NCBI GenBank assembly: GCA_013141055.1
Contig: JABFRS010000001.1
Span: 1,116,001 to 1,180,000, forward strand
Origin: Cyclobacteriaceae bacterium
GTDB taxonomy: Bacteria; Bacteroidota; Bacteroidia; Cytophagales; Cyclobacteriaceae
Length of the DNA stretch: 64,000 nt
Direction: 5' to 3'
The translations under genes and the position numbers were made by a program. The notes under the pieces were generated by a model that was not told where the DNA came from, did not search any database, and was given only the letters and a program-made list of their open reading frames with translations. Positions 24,282-33,579 of the stretch are shown here, piece after piece (position 1 is the stretch's first letter; each line of letters opens with the position of its first letter).

Positions 24282-25091
24282 ATGTCGACGATATCATCGA
24301 AAGTCATCTGGCTCACAGGAGCATCTTCCGGAATTGGTGAGGCACTTGCTTACGAACTCTCGCATAAAAATGTAAAGCTGATATTATCTGCACGCAGGAA
24401 AGAAGAGCTTGAGCGCGTGAAGGGAAATTGTAATCCTGCAGCACAGCCGAACATCAGGATATTGCCCCTCGACCTTTCTGAAACTTCGGTCCTGAGTCTT
24501 ACCACACAAGTAGCCATCCAGTTGTTTGGTCATGTCGATGTACTTATTAATAATGGAGGCATCAGCCAGAGAAGTCTTGCAAAGGAAACGACGCTGGATG
24601 TTGATCGCAGGATCATGGAAGTTGATTACTTCGGAACGGTTGCATTAACAAAGAATTTACTTCCCCATTTTCTGCAAAGGAAACAAGGACATTATGTTAC
24701 CGTGAGCAGTGTAACAGGACATGTGGGCACACCTTATCGTTCTGGCTATTCTGCAGCGAAGCATGCACTTCATGGATTCTTTGATTCGCTGCGTGCTGAA
24801 CTATGGTCGGAAAGTAAATCGATCTATGTTACCATGATTTGTCCGGGTTGGGTGAAAACAAATGTTTCCATGAATGCTTTGATTGGAGACGGAACAAAAC
24901 TGAATCAGATGGATTCGCTTACGGACGAGGGTCTTGATGCAAGCGTTGTTGCAAGGAAGATCATCAGCGCGATTGAAGGACATAAAAATGAAGTCTATAT
25001 CGGCGGCCTGAAAGAAGTGTCTGCTGTCTACCTGAGTCGATACATGCCAGGCATTCTTGCAAAAATTATTCGCAAAGCGAAAGTAAGATAA
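24282..25091 (+). CDS. Short-chain dehydrogenase/reductase
   Basis: 269 residues of classical SDR type. The cofactor motif TGASSGIG is at about 12-19, NNGG (about 91-94) replaces the usual NNAG, and the catalytic triad comes from Ser of VSSVTG (about 144) and YSAAK (about 157-161). A basic ARRKEEL after strand 2 suggests NADP preference. It resembles the DHRS7-like group acting on lipids or steroids, but the substrate is unknown. The stop overlaps the start of the transporter gene by one base. Confidence 0.88.
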   Translation: MSTISSKVIWLTGASSGIGEALAYELSHKNVKLILSARRKEELERVKGNCNPAAQPNIRILPLDLSETSVLSLTTQVAIQLFGHVDVLINNGGISQRSLAKETTLDVDRRIMEVDYFGTVALTKNLLPHFLQRKQGHYVTVSSVTGHVGTPYRSGYSAAKHALHGFFDSLRAELWSESKSIYVTMICPGWVKTNVSMNALIGDGTKLNQMDSLTDEGLDASVVARKIISAIEGHKNEVYIGGLKEVSAVYLSRYMPGILAKIIRKAKVR

Positions 25092-25840
25092 TGCAGGAAT
25101 GGTATGAGTACCTGCTGGTGATCATTGTAGGTTTCGGCGCAGCGTTTCTTAATACCGTTGGGGGTGGCGGTTCATTATTTTCAGTACCAATTCTAACATT
25201 TCTTGGGTTGCCTATCACCACTGCCAATGCTACCAGTCGCGTGGCACTTCTTTTCCAGAACCTATTTGCTGTCGGAGGCTTTAAGAGTAAGGGAATAGAA
25301 CTACCCTGGCCTTACAGCCTTTATCTTGGCATTGCCTCTTTGGGAGGAGGGCTCATTGGATCGTTGGTTGCATCCCGCGTTCCTGACGAGATATTCACCA
25401 AAATATTTGTGGGTGTGATGGTTCTTGCGGTTATCCTGATCATTTATGATCCATTCAAATCAAAAGGTCAGGAAAAACTAGATGCAAAAAGTCAGATCAT
25501 TGGAAGTTTTTGCTTTTTCTTTATTGGAATTTACGGAGGGTTTGTCCAGGCGGGGATTGGCTTTCTTGTGATTGCTGTCCTAAGCCTTGTGAATAATCTT
25601 AGTCTTGTAAAAAGCAATTTTGTGAAGGTCTTTGCAGCAATCGTTTATACGGGAGTATCGGTAATTGTCTTTGCCTGGCAGGGAAAAATTGATTGGACCA
25701 CCGGACTTGTTCTTGCGATTGGTCATTCTCTGGGAGGATGGTATGCAAGTCGCTGGTCAGTGAGTGCGGGAGAAGTGTGGATCAAACGGGTGATGATTAT
25801 TTCTATTATTGGGATGGCAATTAAACTCTGGTTTTTCTAA
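25091..25840 (+). CDS. TSUP-family membrane transporter (TauE/SafE-like)
   Basis: 249 residues with about eight hydrophobic helices in two similar halves. The first half has the family glycine motif NTVGGGGSLFSVPIL (about 21-35) and the second FVQAGIGFLVIAVL (about 150-163). TSUP proteins export sulfite, sulfoacetate or related organosulfur anions; the substrate here cannot be deduced. The ATG shares one base with the SDR stop codon, so both are probably co-translated. Confidence 0.88.
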   Translation: MQEWYEYLLVIIVGFGAAFLNTVGGGGSLFSVPILTFLGLPITTANATSRVALLFQNLFAVGGFKSKGIELPWPYSLYLGIASLGGGLIGSLVASRVPDEIFTKIFVGVMVLAVILIIYDPFKSKGQEKLDAKSQIIGSFCFFFIGIYGGFVQAGIGFLVIAVLSLVNNLSLVKSNFVKVFAAIVYTGVSVIVFAWQGKIDWTTGLVLAIGHSLGGWYASRWSVSAGEVWIKRVMIISIIGMAIKLWFF

Positions 25841-25848
25841 TTTGACAT

Positions 25849-27156
25849 ATGCCAACGCGCAGGATACGTAAATTAATTCTGGGAGAACATCCCTTCATAC
25901 CTTCGCGGTCGCAATACAAGCGCGTTGTATTGACCAGTCAGCTGAGCATTCTGACGTTCTTCATTTGTATTATCTTTTTTACAATTGATATCCTCTCTCA
26001 TCCCAATCTGTACTCCCTGATCATACAATTTGTCTGTGCTGTGGCAGCAGCAACAAGTCTGGTTCTCAATAGAAAAGGAAAACACACCGCCGCCAAGATC
26101 ATATTGGTGCTGGTGGTAAATATTACTCTGTTTATTTTTTCAGAATCCGAACCCCTGCCTATCGGACTGTACCTTTTCTTTATCGTTGTAAACGTAGGCA
26201 CTATTGCTGCTTTTGGTTTTGAAGAAAAAAAACTTGCAATTCTTTTTATTTCATTCTCCTTTTTCCTGTTTACACTCTCCCTGTTCACTGATATTACCAA
26301 CATTCCCAAGATCGGAGGAACCAATGAATACATACAGTACAATGTCTTTCTCAATTTCACCATTTCATTTATTTCCTCAACGGTTATAATCTATTTTCTC
26401 ATCAACCTGAATCACCGATCAGAAAGCGCTCTTCTGGAAAATGAGCAACAAATGAGTGCCAAGAATGAGGAATTAACCAAGGTGAACGCTGAGCTTGACA
26501 AATTCATGTATAGTACTTCACATGATCTTCGATCACCGATAAGCTCTGTGCTGGGATTGATACAGCTGACCAAGATGACGAATGATCCGAAGGAGACAAA
26601 GACCTACCTGGAGATGATGGAAGAACGTCTTGCGAGTCTTAATAAGTTTATAAAGGATATCTCCGATTACTCAAGGAATGCGCGTACCGATGTGAATCAC
26701 GAACCCATACCGGTTCAAAAAGCAATCAACGATATCATCGATCATTTGAAGTTTTACCCTGGCGCAGAGAAGATTTCAGTAGCTGTAATCATTGATTCCA
26801 ATCTTGTTATGCATACGGATGCTACCCGATTTCAGATTATCTTTAGCAATCTGATCTCCAATTCATTTAAATATGTAGATCAGCACAAGAAAAATTGCTT
26901 CATTCGTATTTCAGCTCAACAAACGTATACTGAGATCAAATTCCGTTTGGAGGACAATGGTTTGGGAATTTCTGAAAAATATCTTCCCAGGATTTTCGAT
27001 ATGTTCTTTCAGGCGCATGAAAAATCTGAAGGCTCCGGACTGGGACTGTACATCGTAAAAGAAGCTGTTATTAAACTGAATGGAACGATTACAGCAAAAT
27101 CGAAAATAGAAATTGGCTCCGTTTTTGAATTGAGCTTCCCATTATCTAAAACTTAA
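25849..27156 (+). CDS. Membrane sensor histidine kinase, orphan
   Basis: 435 residues. The N-terminal half has six hydrophobic helices (about 25-190) with hardly any loop, so the stimulus is probably sensed in the membrane. A coiled coil (about 195-218) leads to the HisKA domain with the phospho-acceptor His in STSHDLRSPISS (about 222-233), then HATPase with NLISNSFKYVD (N box), DNGLGIS (G1) and GSGLGLYIV (G2). No response regulator is adjacent. It starts 8 bases after the TSUP transporter gene and is followed 9 bases later by msrB. Confidence 0.88.
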   Translation: MPTRRIRKLILGEHPFIPSRSQYKRVVLTSQLSILTFFICIIFFTIDILSHPNLYSLIIQFVCAVAAATSLVLNRKGKHTAAKIILVLVVNITLFIFSESEPLPIGLYLFFIVVNVGTIAAFGFEEKKLAILFISFSFFLFTLSLFTDITNIPKIGGTNEYIQYNVFLNFTISFISSTVIIYFLINLNHRSESALLENEQQMSAKNEELTKVNAELDKFMYSTSHDLRSPISSVLGLIQLTKMTNDPKETKTYLEMMEERLASLNKFIKDISDYSRNARTDVNHEPIPVQKAINDIIDHLKFYPGAEKISVAVIIDSNLVMHTDATRFQIIFSNLISNSFKYVDQHKKNCFIRISAQQTYTEIKFRLEDNGLGISEKYLPRIFDMFFQAHEKSEGSGLGLYIVKEAVIKLNGTITAKSKIEIGSVFELSFPLSKT

Positions 27157-27165
27157 TTTACGTGT

Positions 27166-27621
27166 ATGTTAAAATGGAATGATGTGTTGGTGTTTGCGTC
27201 AAAGGGTAATCCGACTCCACCTAAGCGTGTTGAAAAAAGTGATGAAGAGTGGAAAAAAATCCTCACACCCGATCAATATGCGATCGCAAGAAAAAAAGGA
27301 ACCGAGCGCGCCTTTACAGGTGAATATTGTGAGGCACATGATCCTGGCCTTTATGCATGCAGGTGCTGCGGAACATTGCTTTTCGATTCAAGTTTGAAAT
27401 TCGAGTCAGGAACGGGATGGCCCAGCTTCACTCAACCATACACTCCGGATGTAGTGGCTTACCACAAAGACAATGCTTATGGTATGGTTCGGGTGGAAGT
27501 AACATGCAATGTATGTGATGCCCACCTTGGACACATTTTTCCGGATGGTCCTGCTCCCAGTGGTTTACGATACTGTATCAATTCCGCATCGATTGTTTTA
27601 GCAGAGAAATCAAAAGCATGA
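27166..27621 (+). CDS. msrB: Peptide-methionine (R)-S-oxide reductase
   Basis: 151 residues, MsrB fold. It reduces methionine-R-sulfoxide in oxidised proteins. The zinc-binding cysteines are in YACRCCGTLLF (about 64-74) and VTCNVCDAHLGHIF (about 108-121). The catalytic Cys lies in RYCINSAS near the C-terminus, and GTGWPSF (about 83-89) lines the active site. There is no obvious signal peptide, so it is likely cytoplasmic. It sits between a sensor kinase gene and a GH32 gene with 9- and 4-base gaps, on the same strand. Confidence 0.95.
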   Translation: MLKWNDVLVFASKGNPTPPKRVEKSDEEWKKILTPDQYAIARKKGTERAFTGEYCEAHDPGLYACRCCGTLLFDSSLKFESGTGWPSFTQPYTPDVVAYHKDNAYGMVRVEVTCNVCDAHLGHIFPDGPAPSGLRYCINSASIVLAEKSKA

Positions 27622-27625
27622 TCCT

Positions 27626-29143
27626 ATGAAATGGCTGATACCGGTTTTCTTAATCATCATTTTAAGTTGCAGCAAAAAAGAAACCGGTATCGTCACGAAC
27701 GATAGCACTCAATATTCAGAAAGATACCGGCCTCAATATCATTTCAGTCCTGATAAAAACTGGACCAATGATCCTAATGGCTTGGTCTATTATGAAGGTG
27801 AGTACCATATCTTCTATCAATACAATCCGTATGGAAATACCTGGGGACATATGAGTTGGGGGCATGCCGTCAGCAAAGATCTGCTGCATTGGGAACAACT
27901 TCCTGTCGCTATTGCTGAATATCAAAATCCATCAGGTGACAGTACCATGATCTTCTCAGGAACAGTGGTCGTCGATAAAAATAATTCCAGCGGTTTTTGC
28001 GAAGGAAAAGATTGCCTGATTGCTGTTTACACTTCACATGTTCATAAAGACGGACAGGGTAAACTTCAGCATCAAAGTCTTGCTTACAGTAACGATAAGG
28101 GAAGAACATGGAAACGATATGATAAAAACCCTGTCCTCGATATTCAACGGAAGGATTTTCGGGATCCGAAAATATTCTGGTATGAAACAGGAAACGTATG
28201 GATCGCTGCAATGGTAGTTCCCGATCTTTTTAAAGTCGTATTTTATAAATCAACCAACTTAAAAGAGTGGACTGCCTTAGGAGAATTTGGGGGAATTGGA
28301 GATACATCAAAAATCTGGGAATGTCCTGATCTCTTTGAATTACCCGTTGAAGGCGAACCAGGTAAAACAAAATGGATATTATCTCTTTCAGGAAGTCATC
28401 CTGCCGGTGGGAAATTTGTGGGCATGCAATACTTTGTGGGTGTGTTCAATGGAAATACTTTCATTCCTGACCAATCTACACAAGCTCCACTCTACATGGA
28501 TTTTGGAAAAGACTTCTATGCAGGAATCATTTATAACAACATCCCAAAAGAAGATGGAAGAACCATCATGATCGGCTGGGCCAATAACTGGGCTTATGGG
28601 AATCAGATACCTACATCAACGTGGAGAAGTGCCATGGCATTGCCGCGGGAACTTTCACTCAAGAAGACGGCCGCTGGTCTTCGCCTCATCCAACAGCCAT
28701 TGAAAACAATTTCATCCTTGCGGGGAGATGAGATGAAAGGTGAGATTTCCGGAAATCAGTTGGAACTGGAGGTTGAAATAGACATTGCAAAATCAAAGGG
28801 AGCGGGAATCAAAATTCTGAAAAGCGAAAGCGAAGAGACCATCATTGGATATGATGCAACAACGCAAGAGGTATTCATTGACCGCACGCATTCTGGAGAT
28901 GTCGGGTTTCACAAGGAATTTGCAAGCATTGATCGTGTGAAGATTGATGCCTCTACAGGCAAAATAAAACTTCAGGTTTTTGTCGATCATTCAATCGTTG
29001 AAGTTTTTGTCAATAATGGAGAACAAACTTTATGTGAGCAGGTATTTCCATTGGCCAATGATGCGAGGGTTATCCCTTATTCAGAAAATAATGACGGGGT
29101 TATCTCTGTCAGGGCATGGAAAATAAATCGCACCTGGAAGTAA
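27626..29143 (+). CDS. Glycoside hydrolase family 32 lipoprotein (fructan hydrolase)
   Basis: 505 residues. The N-terminal lipoprotein signal ends at IILSC (Cys15), placing the enzyme at the cell surface or periplasm. The five-bladed propeller carries the GH32 motifs: NWTNDPNGL (about 40-48, Asp nucleophile), FRDPK (about 182, transition-state Asp) and WECPDLF (about 230, Glu acid/base), plus YQYNPYGNTWGHMSWGHA. A beta-sandwich occupies about 365-500 and includes VFVDHSIVEVF. Substrates would be levan, inulin or sucrose-type fructosides. No SusC/SusD pair or fructokinase is nearby, so it is not in a standard utilisation locus. Confidence 0.93.
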   Translation: MKWLIPVFLIIILSCSKKETGIVTNDSTQYSERYRPQYHFSPDKNWTNDPNGLVYYEGEYHIFYQYNPYGNTWGHMSWGHAVSKDLLHWEQLPVAIAEYQNPSGDSTMIFSGTVVVDKNNSSGFCEGKDCLIAVYTSHVHKDGQGKLQHQSLAYSNDKGRTWKRYDKNPVLDIQRKDFRDPKIFWYETGNVWIAAMVVPDLFKVVFYKSTNLKEWTALGEFGGIGDTSKIWECPDLFELPVEGEPGKTKWILSLSGSHPAGGKFVGMQYFVGVFNGNTFIPDQSTQAPLYMDFGKDFYAGIIYNNIPKEDGRTIMIGWANNWAYGNQIPTSTWRSAMALPRELSLKKTAAGLRLIQQPLKTISSLRGDEMKGEISGNQLELEVEIDIAKSKGAGIKILKSESEETIIGYDATTQEVFIDRTHSGDVGFHKEFASIDRVKIDASTGKIKLQVFVDHSIVEVFVNNGEQTLCEQVFPLANDARVIPYSENNDGVISVRAWKINRTWK

Positions 29144-29250
29144 TTTAAGGCTTCTCTTTCGCAATCGATTTTGCTTTCAAATTATTGAGAGATTCATAGA
29201 GATTTCTTACATCAGAAAGCAATTCCTTTTAACATCCGTTATCCAAAATT

Positions 29251-29268
29251 TACCGACCGGTAGATTTG
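29251..29268 (+). promoter_or_regulatory. Promoter -7 box overlapping a TetR-type dyad
   Basis: TAGATTTG (29261-29268) fits the Bacteroidota -7 consensus TAnnTTTG. It overlaps the palindrome-like TACCGACCGGTA (29251-29262), the kind of half-site bound by TetR-family repressors. It lies about 83 bases before the PAS kinase start. A convincing -33 TTTG is not seen, and no TetR gene is in the window. Confidence 0.4.
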
Positions 29269-29350
29269 CACCCAATAAATCATTCACCAAAAGCAGAACA
29301 ACCATTGATTACATTTTAACTAAACCAAAATAAGGTATTCCGATACCGTC

Positions 29351-30799
29351 ATGAACAATAAAATACTTTTAGAACAGTCTCCAACAGCAATAGCAATGTT
29401 TGATATGGAGTTGAAATACATTGCTGCATCCCTGAAATGGATGGAGGAATATTCGCTCCAGGGAAAGAATATCATTGGCCTTTCTCACTATGAAGTTTTT
29501 CCTGAAATAGGTGATGACTGGAAAGCCATACATCAGGAATGTTTGAGGGGAGCCGTCAACAAATGTGAAGAAGCATATTTTAAACGTGCAGACGGAACGG
29601 AACAGTGGATCTCATGGGATGTTCGCCCCTGGTATGACGATGATGATAAAATCGGAGGCCTTCTCATGTACACGGTTGACATTACTATTCGCAAGGTCAC
29701 AGAAAAAAAGATGGAAGAAGAGCGCATGCTTTTGCGTACACTCGTTAATCATATTCCATTAAATGTTTATGTAAAGGATCTCAAGTCGCGTAAGATGCTT
29801 GTGAACAAGAAAGAGCTGGAATACCTCGGCATTAAAGATGAAAAAGATCTTCTGGGCAAAGATGATTTTGACGTCTATCCCTATGAATCTGCGGTATCCT
29901 CCACGAATGAGGACCGCCACGTTTTCCAATCAGGTGACCCAATCATCAATCGTGAAACGTTTAGCTTAAAGAATGATGGTAACTATAGTTGGTTCCTGAC
30001 TTCTAAAATTCCATTGAGGAGCACTAACGGTGAAATCTATGGCCTGGTGGGTCTGAGTCATGACATTACTGAACGCAAAGCATCAGAAGAAAAGCTAAGG
30101 AAATATTCCATTCTTGAGTCCAAGAGCGAGGAGATGGAACAGTTCGCTTATGTTGCTTCGCACGATTTGCGGGAGCCATTACTGACAATTAAAAATTACA
30201 TCGAACTTCTAATTGAAGATTACGGTCACAATCTTCCGGAAGAAGGAAGGCGGTATACGCAATCCATATCACGCGCCGCAAATCGCATGGAAGAGTTGAT
30301 TAAGGGTCTACTTGACTACTCCAGACTTAGCAGAATCAAACAATTGCAGGAAGTAGATTGCAATGAGATTATTAAACATGTGGAAGAAGATCTTGATTCA
30401 CTGATTTCTTCTACCGATACAAAAATTACTTTCGGGAAATTACCAACCCTGAAAGCATATCCCCTGGAACTGAATATGCTTTTTCAGAATCTTATTGACA
30501 ATGCTATTAAATTCCGGAGAAATGATACGAGTCCGGAAATTCATATCTCTGCAAGATCCGTTCGTGACGGATGGAAATTTGAAGTAAGAGATAATGGTTT
30601 GGGTATTGAAAAAGTAGATCGCGAAAAAATATTTATCATGTTCCAAAGACTTCATTCCAAGAATGAATATTCAGGAACAGGGATCGGTCTGGCACATTGC
30701 AAAAAAATCGCAGAGCTGCACAACGGAAATATCTGGGTGGAGTCTATTCCCGGCAACTCGAGCAGATTCTATTTCACCATTTTAACAGGATCGTTGTGA
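29351..30799 (+). CDS. Cytoplasmic double-PAS sensor histidine kinase
   Basis: 482 residues without transmembrane helices. PAS 1 covers about 1-118 and ends in a PAC-like WYDDDDKIGGLLMYTVDIT. PAS 2 covers about 125-248 and ends GLSHDITERK. HisKA follows with the phospho-acceptor His in YVASHDLREPL (about 273-283). HATPase has NLIDNAIKFR (N box), DNGLGIE (G1) and GTGIGLAHC (G2). The arrangement matches phytochrome-like and PAS kinases of Bacteroidota that signal to a short CheY-like regulator. That regulator gene follows with a 4-base GTGA overlap, so the two form a two-component pair. The ligand is unknown. Confidence 0.92.
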   Translation: MNNKILLEQSPTAIAMFDMELKYIAASLKWMEEYSLQGKNIIGLSHYEVFPEIGDDWKAIHQECLRGAVNKCEEAYFKRADGTEQWISWDVRPWYDDDDKIGGLLMYTVDITIRKVTEKKMEEERMLLRTLVNHIPLNVYVKDLKSRKMLVNKKELEYLGIKDEKDLLGKDDFDVYPYESAVSSTNEDRHVFQSGDPIINRETFSLKNDGNYSWFLTSKIPLRSTNGEIYGLVGLSHDITERKASEEKLRKYSILESKSEEMEQFAYVASHDLREPLLTIKNYIELLIEDYGHNLPEEGRRYTQSISRAANRMEELIKGLLDYSRLSRIKQLQEVDCNEIIKHVEEDLDSLISSTDTKITFGKLPTLKAYPLELNMLFQNLIDNAIKFRRNDTSPEIHISARSVRDGWKFEVRDNGLGIEKVDREKIFIMFQRLHSKNEYSGTGIGLAHCKKIAELHNGNIWVESIPGNSSRFYFTILTGSL

Positions 30800-31212
30800 A
30801 GAAGAAGCTCAATTGTATTTTGCTGATCGACGATGATAATGACTGCAATTATTATCATCAGAAATTGCTGACGAAAATGAATTGCGCCGATTCTGTTGCT
30901 ATTGTAAACGATGGGCAGCAGGCTTTAGATTTCCTGACGACAGCCGTGAGCGGCACATATCCTGTACCTGCTATGATCTTCCTTGATATCAATATGCCCA
31001 AAATGAATGGATGGGAGTTTCTTAAGGAATATGAAAAACTTGATGCCACCATGAAGGCAAAGATCGTTTTGGTAATGCTGACGACCTCTTTAAATCCGGA
31101 TGATCAGGAAAAAGCTGGTAAGTTTCCGGACGTTCAGGGATTTAAAAACAAATTTCTGAGCAAAGAGACATTGATAGAAACTTTCAAAAGGCATTTTCCG
31201 GAGAATTTTTGA
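30796..31212 (+). CDS. Single-domain response regulator (CheY-like)
   Basis: 138 residues from the GTG at 30796, which overlaps the kinase stop as GTGA. The open frame extends further upstream but only through kinase-coding sequence. The receiver domain has the acidic pocket IDDDND near the N-terminus, the phospho-acceptor Asp in IFLDINMPKMNGWEF (about 57-71), the Thr/Ser in VMLTTS (about 91) and the conserved Lys near NKFLSK. There is no output domain, so it acts by protein contact or phosphotransfer, as in Rcp1-like regulators paired with PAS/phytochrome kinases. Confidence 0.92.
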   Translation: MKKKLNCILLIDDDNDCNYYHQKLLTKMNCADSVAIVNDGQQALDFLTTAVSGTYPVPAMIFLDINMPKMNGWEFLKEYEKLDATMKAKIVLVMLTTSLNPDDQEKAGKFPDVQGFKNKFLSKETLIETFKRHFPENF

Positions 31213-31253
31213 ATTGCCTATAACACCAGCAACATTCTGTCAGGTCTTAACTT

Positions 31254-31997
31254 CTACTCTTTGCGCTCGGCAATCTGTCTGATCTTCTTCACCCTTTCCG
31301 GATCAACGGTACGGACCTGGTACTCATCACTCCCCTCGTCACCCATTGCAGATATCTTTTCATTTTTAAATGACATGGCACTGGATCGGTTGGATGAAGC
31401 TGAGAAATGAATCTCCTTAACAGCTGTTTTGGTAACAATGTCTTTTACTGTTTCTTCATTCACACCGGAACCTGCCATAATCGAAATTCGATTACCTGCT
31501 TTCTCTACCAGCTGTCTGATGAGATCAATTCCCTGATGAGCCTTAGGATGCTGACCAGAGGTTAGAATTCTTGAAAAACCTGCTTCAATGCAATCCTCGA
31601 GTGCTTCAAAAGGATCACGGGTCATATCAAAAGCCCGATGGCATGTAGCTTTAAGGGGTTTTGCTTTATCAATCAACTCCTTGCAGCGCTTCTTATCAAT
31701 GGTTCCATCAGAATTTAATATTCCAAAGACAAAACCATCAACGCTGATCTTCTGACACTGGATCAGGTCGCGCTTCATAGTATGAAATTCATAACTGCTG
31801 TAATGAAAATCCCCACCACGAGGTCGCAGCATAACATAGAGATCCATGGTAGTATTCGCGCGCACGACTTCCACAGTCCCCAACGAGGGTGTTGTGCCGC
31901 CTTCTCCTGGATTGTCGCATAACTCAATACGATCTGCTCCGCCCTCCTGTGCCTTAAAGGCAGACTCTATATTGTAGACAACAACCTCAATGATCAT
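31254..31997 (-). CDS. cutC: CutC family protein
   Basis: 247 residues from the ATG at 31997 (MIIEVVVYNIESA); a TTG two codons upstream is possible. It is a TIM-barrel protein of the CutC family: GADRIELCDNPGEGGTTPS (about 21-39), MLRPRGGDFHYS (about 57-68) and GVNEETV near residue 168 are hallmark segments. CutC was first linked to copper tolerance in E. coli, but its biochemical activity is unsettled. It is 14 bases from the start side of no other gene but lies directly after, and likely co-transcribed with, the exported amidohydrolase gene at 32018. Confidence 0.92.
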   Translation of the reverse strand: MIIEVVVYNIESAFKAQEGGADRIELCDNPGEGGTTPSLGTVEVVRANTTMDLYVMLRPRGGDFHYSSYEFHTMKRDLIQCQKISVDGFVFGILNSDGTIDKKRCKELIDKAKPLKATCHRAFDMTRDPFEALEDCIEAGFSRILTSGQHPKAHQGIDLIRQLVEKAGNRISIMAGSGVNEETVKDIVTKTAVKEIHFSASSNRSSAMSFKNEKISAMGDEGSDEYQVRTVDPERVKKIRQIAERKE

Positions 31998-32017
31998 TTT
32001 CAAGAAGTAATTTTCAA

Positions 32018-32983
32018 TTAATAATAGCTCTTCGCCTCAAACAATTCATTATTCACTTCATTAGAATAAACCGCAAAGGTGAATCCCTTTTGCAATGCAT
32101 ATGCGCCGTATTCTCCATTTTTGTTGATGGCTAGAAATCCCACCTGCATTTGCTTCGATTTCGTTGGCTGATTCTTAACAATTCGTTGTACTGCACTTTC
32201 ACATGCTTCCTGTGGTGATTTTCCCTGACGCATTAACTCCACGACAAGATGCGAACCACAAATACGAATTACCTCTTCTCCAACTCCTGTAGAAGTTGCT
32301 GCACCGATCTCATTATCCACAAATAAGCCGGCACCGATGATGGGTGAGTCCCCTACTCTTCCCCTTAACTTATAAGCCATACCGCTGGTTGTACACGCAC
32401 CAGATAGGTTGCTATTCATGTCGAGGGCAAGCATTCCGATAGTATCGTGATTTTCAATATTGGCAACTGGTTTATATTGGGCTGTCTTTAACCACTCTTT
32501 CCATGCTTTCTCAGAACCTGGCGTAAGAAGATTTTCCTTTTTGAATCCATTTGCAAGAGCAAACTGCAGAGCACCATCACCAATCAACATAACGTGCGGT
32601 GTCTTCTCCATAACTTTTCTCGCAACAGAAATAGGATGAACGATGTGCTCGAGTCCTGCCACTGATCCGCAATTTGAAAATTCGTCCATGATGCAGGCAT
32701 CGAGCGTAACATGACCATCGCGATCTGGTGCACCGCCAAGACCAACCGTAGTAATGGTCGGATCCGCCTCCGGCACATGAACACCTTTTTCAACGGCATC
32801 CAATGCACGACCTTTCGCTGATAAAACTTTCCAGGCTTCGGCGTTGGAAGGCTTTCCAAAGTCCCATGTAGAAATAACAACTGGTTTTGTCGGAGCAGGT
32901 GATGACTTTGCAAAAAGTCTGGCAAATGGCAACGCAGAAAGAATAGCACCTGCCTGGAGAAACTTTCTTCTAGAGGAATTCAT
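32018..32983 (-). CDS. Tat-exported N4-(beta-N-acetylglucosaminyl)-L-asparaginase
   Basis: 321 residues of the Ntn-hydrolase glycosylasparaginase family. The N-terminus SSRRKFLQAGAIL is a twin-arginine signal, indicating folded export to the periplasm. The self-cleavage/catalytic Thr is in NHDTIGML (about 178-185): the precursor is cut before Thr to give alpha and beta chains. RGRVGDSPIIGAG (about 210-222) and STGVGEE (about 231) bind substrate. It releases aspartate and an amino-sugar from GlcNAc-Asn, fitting a lifestyle that degrades glycoproteins. It ends 21 bases before cutC. Confidence 0.93.
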   Translation of the reverse strand: MNSSRRKFLQAGAILSALPFARLFAKSSPAPTKPVVISTWDFGKPSNAEAWKVLSAKGRALDAVEKGVHVPEADPTITTVGLGGAPDRDGHVTLDACIMDEFSNCGSVAGLEHIVHPISVARKVMEKTPHVMLIGDGALQFALANGFKKENLLTPGSEKAWKEWLKTAQYKPVANIENHDTIGMLALDMNSNLSGACTTSGMAYKLRGRVGDSPIIGAGLFVDNEIGAATSTGVGEEVIRICGSHLVVELMRQGKSPQEACESAVQRIVKNQPTKSKQMQVGFLAINKNGEYGAYALQKGFTFAVYSNEVNNELFEAKSYY

Positions 32984-33039
32984 GTAAGGAAATTTAAGTA
33001 ATGAAAGAACTTTGGAGTTAAAATAAGAGAAATATCACA

Positions 33040-33546
33040 TTACTTGTCAATGATCCTTCTCGCCAATCGAAATCTCTTAATATAATAATCCGAGTACAGA
33101 TTAGTCTCAACAACTCCCAGTGTTGTCGAGGCATGAATAAATTTTACATTATCTCCGCCTTTCACATCAGTCACAATTCCCACGTGAGTAATCTCTTTCT
33201 TTTTCTTGCCAGTGGCGAAAAATAAAAGATCGCCTGGCTGAACATCTTTTATCTTGATCTTCTCTCCCATGGTCGATTGCGTTTCCGCCTGACGGGGCAA
33301 CGAAATGTTGATAGCACTGTAAGCGTTGGTGGTCAATCCGGAGCAATCAAGTCCTGAGCGGGTTGTACCGCCCCATTTATAAGGTGTGCCGGTAAAAGTG
33401 CGGGCTTTCTGGATCACAGCATCGACTTGTTTGTCGTGGCTGTTTGCCTTGCGAGCTGATCCGCAACCGATTACTCCAGCAAAAAGGAAAAGCAAAAGAC
33501 ACGTTTTGTAAAAACGGATTTGCGTAACTTTGAACGGTTTGCTCAT
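33040..33546 (-). CDS. NlpC/P60 family lipoprotein
   Basis: 168 residues from the ATG at 33546. The frame is open 84 codons further upstream, but that part overlaps the divergent gene and its promoter and has no signal. The chosen start yields a signal ending in the lipobox VIGC (about residue 29). The NlpC/P60 domain has the catalytic Cys in LDCSGL, the His in ITHVGIV, and a third residue region in FIHAS. Such enzymes cut gamma-D-glutamyl-diaminopimelate bonds in peptidoglycan. It is divergent from the GlcD-like gene; the starts are 34 bases apart. Confidence 0.9.
   Translation of the reverse strand: MSKPFKVTQIRFYKTCLLLFLFAGVIGCGSARKANSHDKQVDAVIQKARTFTGTPYKWGGTTRSGLDCSGLTTNAYSAINISLPRQAETQSTMGEKIKIKDVQPGDLLFFATGKKKKEITHVGIVTDVKGGDNVKFIHASTTLGVVETNLYSDYYIKRFRLARRIIDK
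33504..33532 (+). promoter_or_regulatory. Candidate promoter for the GlcD-like oxidase gene
   Basis: TAACTTTG (33525-33532) matches the Bacteroidota -7 box TAnnTTTG exactly, and TTTTG (33504-33508) stands 16 bases upstream as a -33 box. The spacing is slightly short. The element lies inside the 5' end of the divergent NlpC gene, 48 bases before the ATG at 33580. Confidence 0.4.
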
Positions 33547-33579
33547 TATTAAATAGAACACTACAAATCTACACGATTC

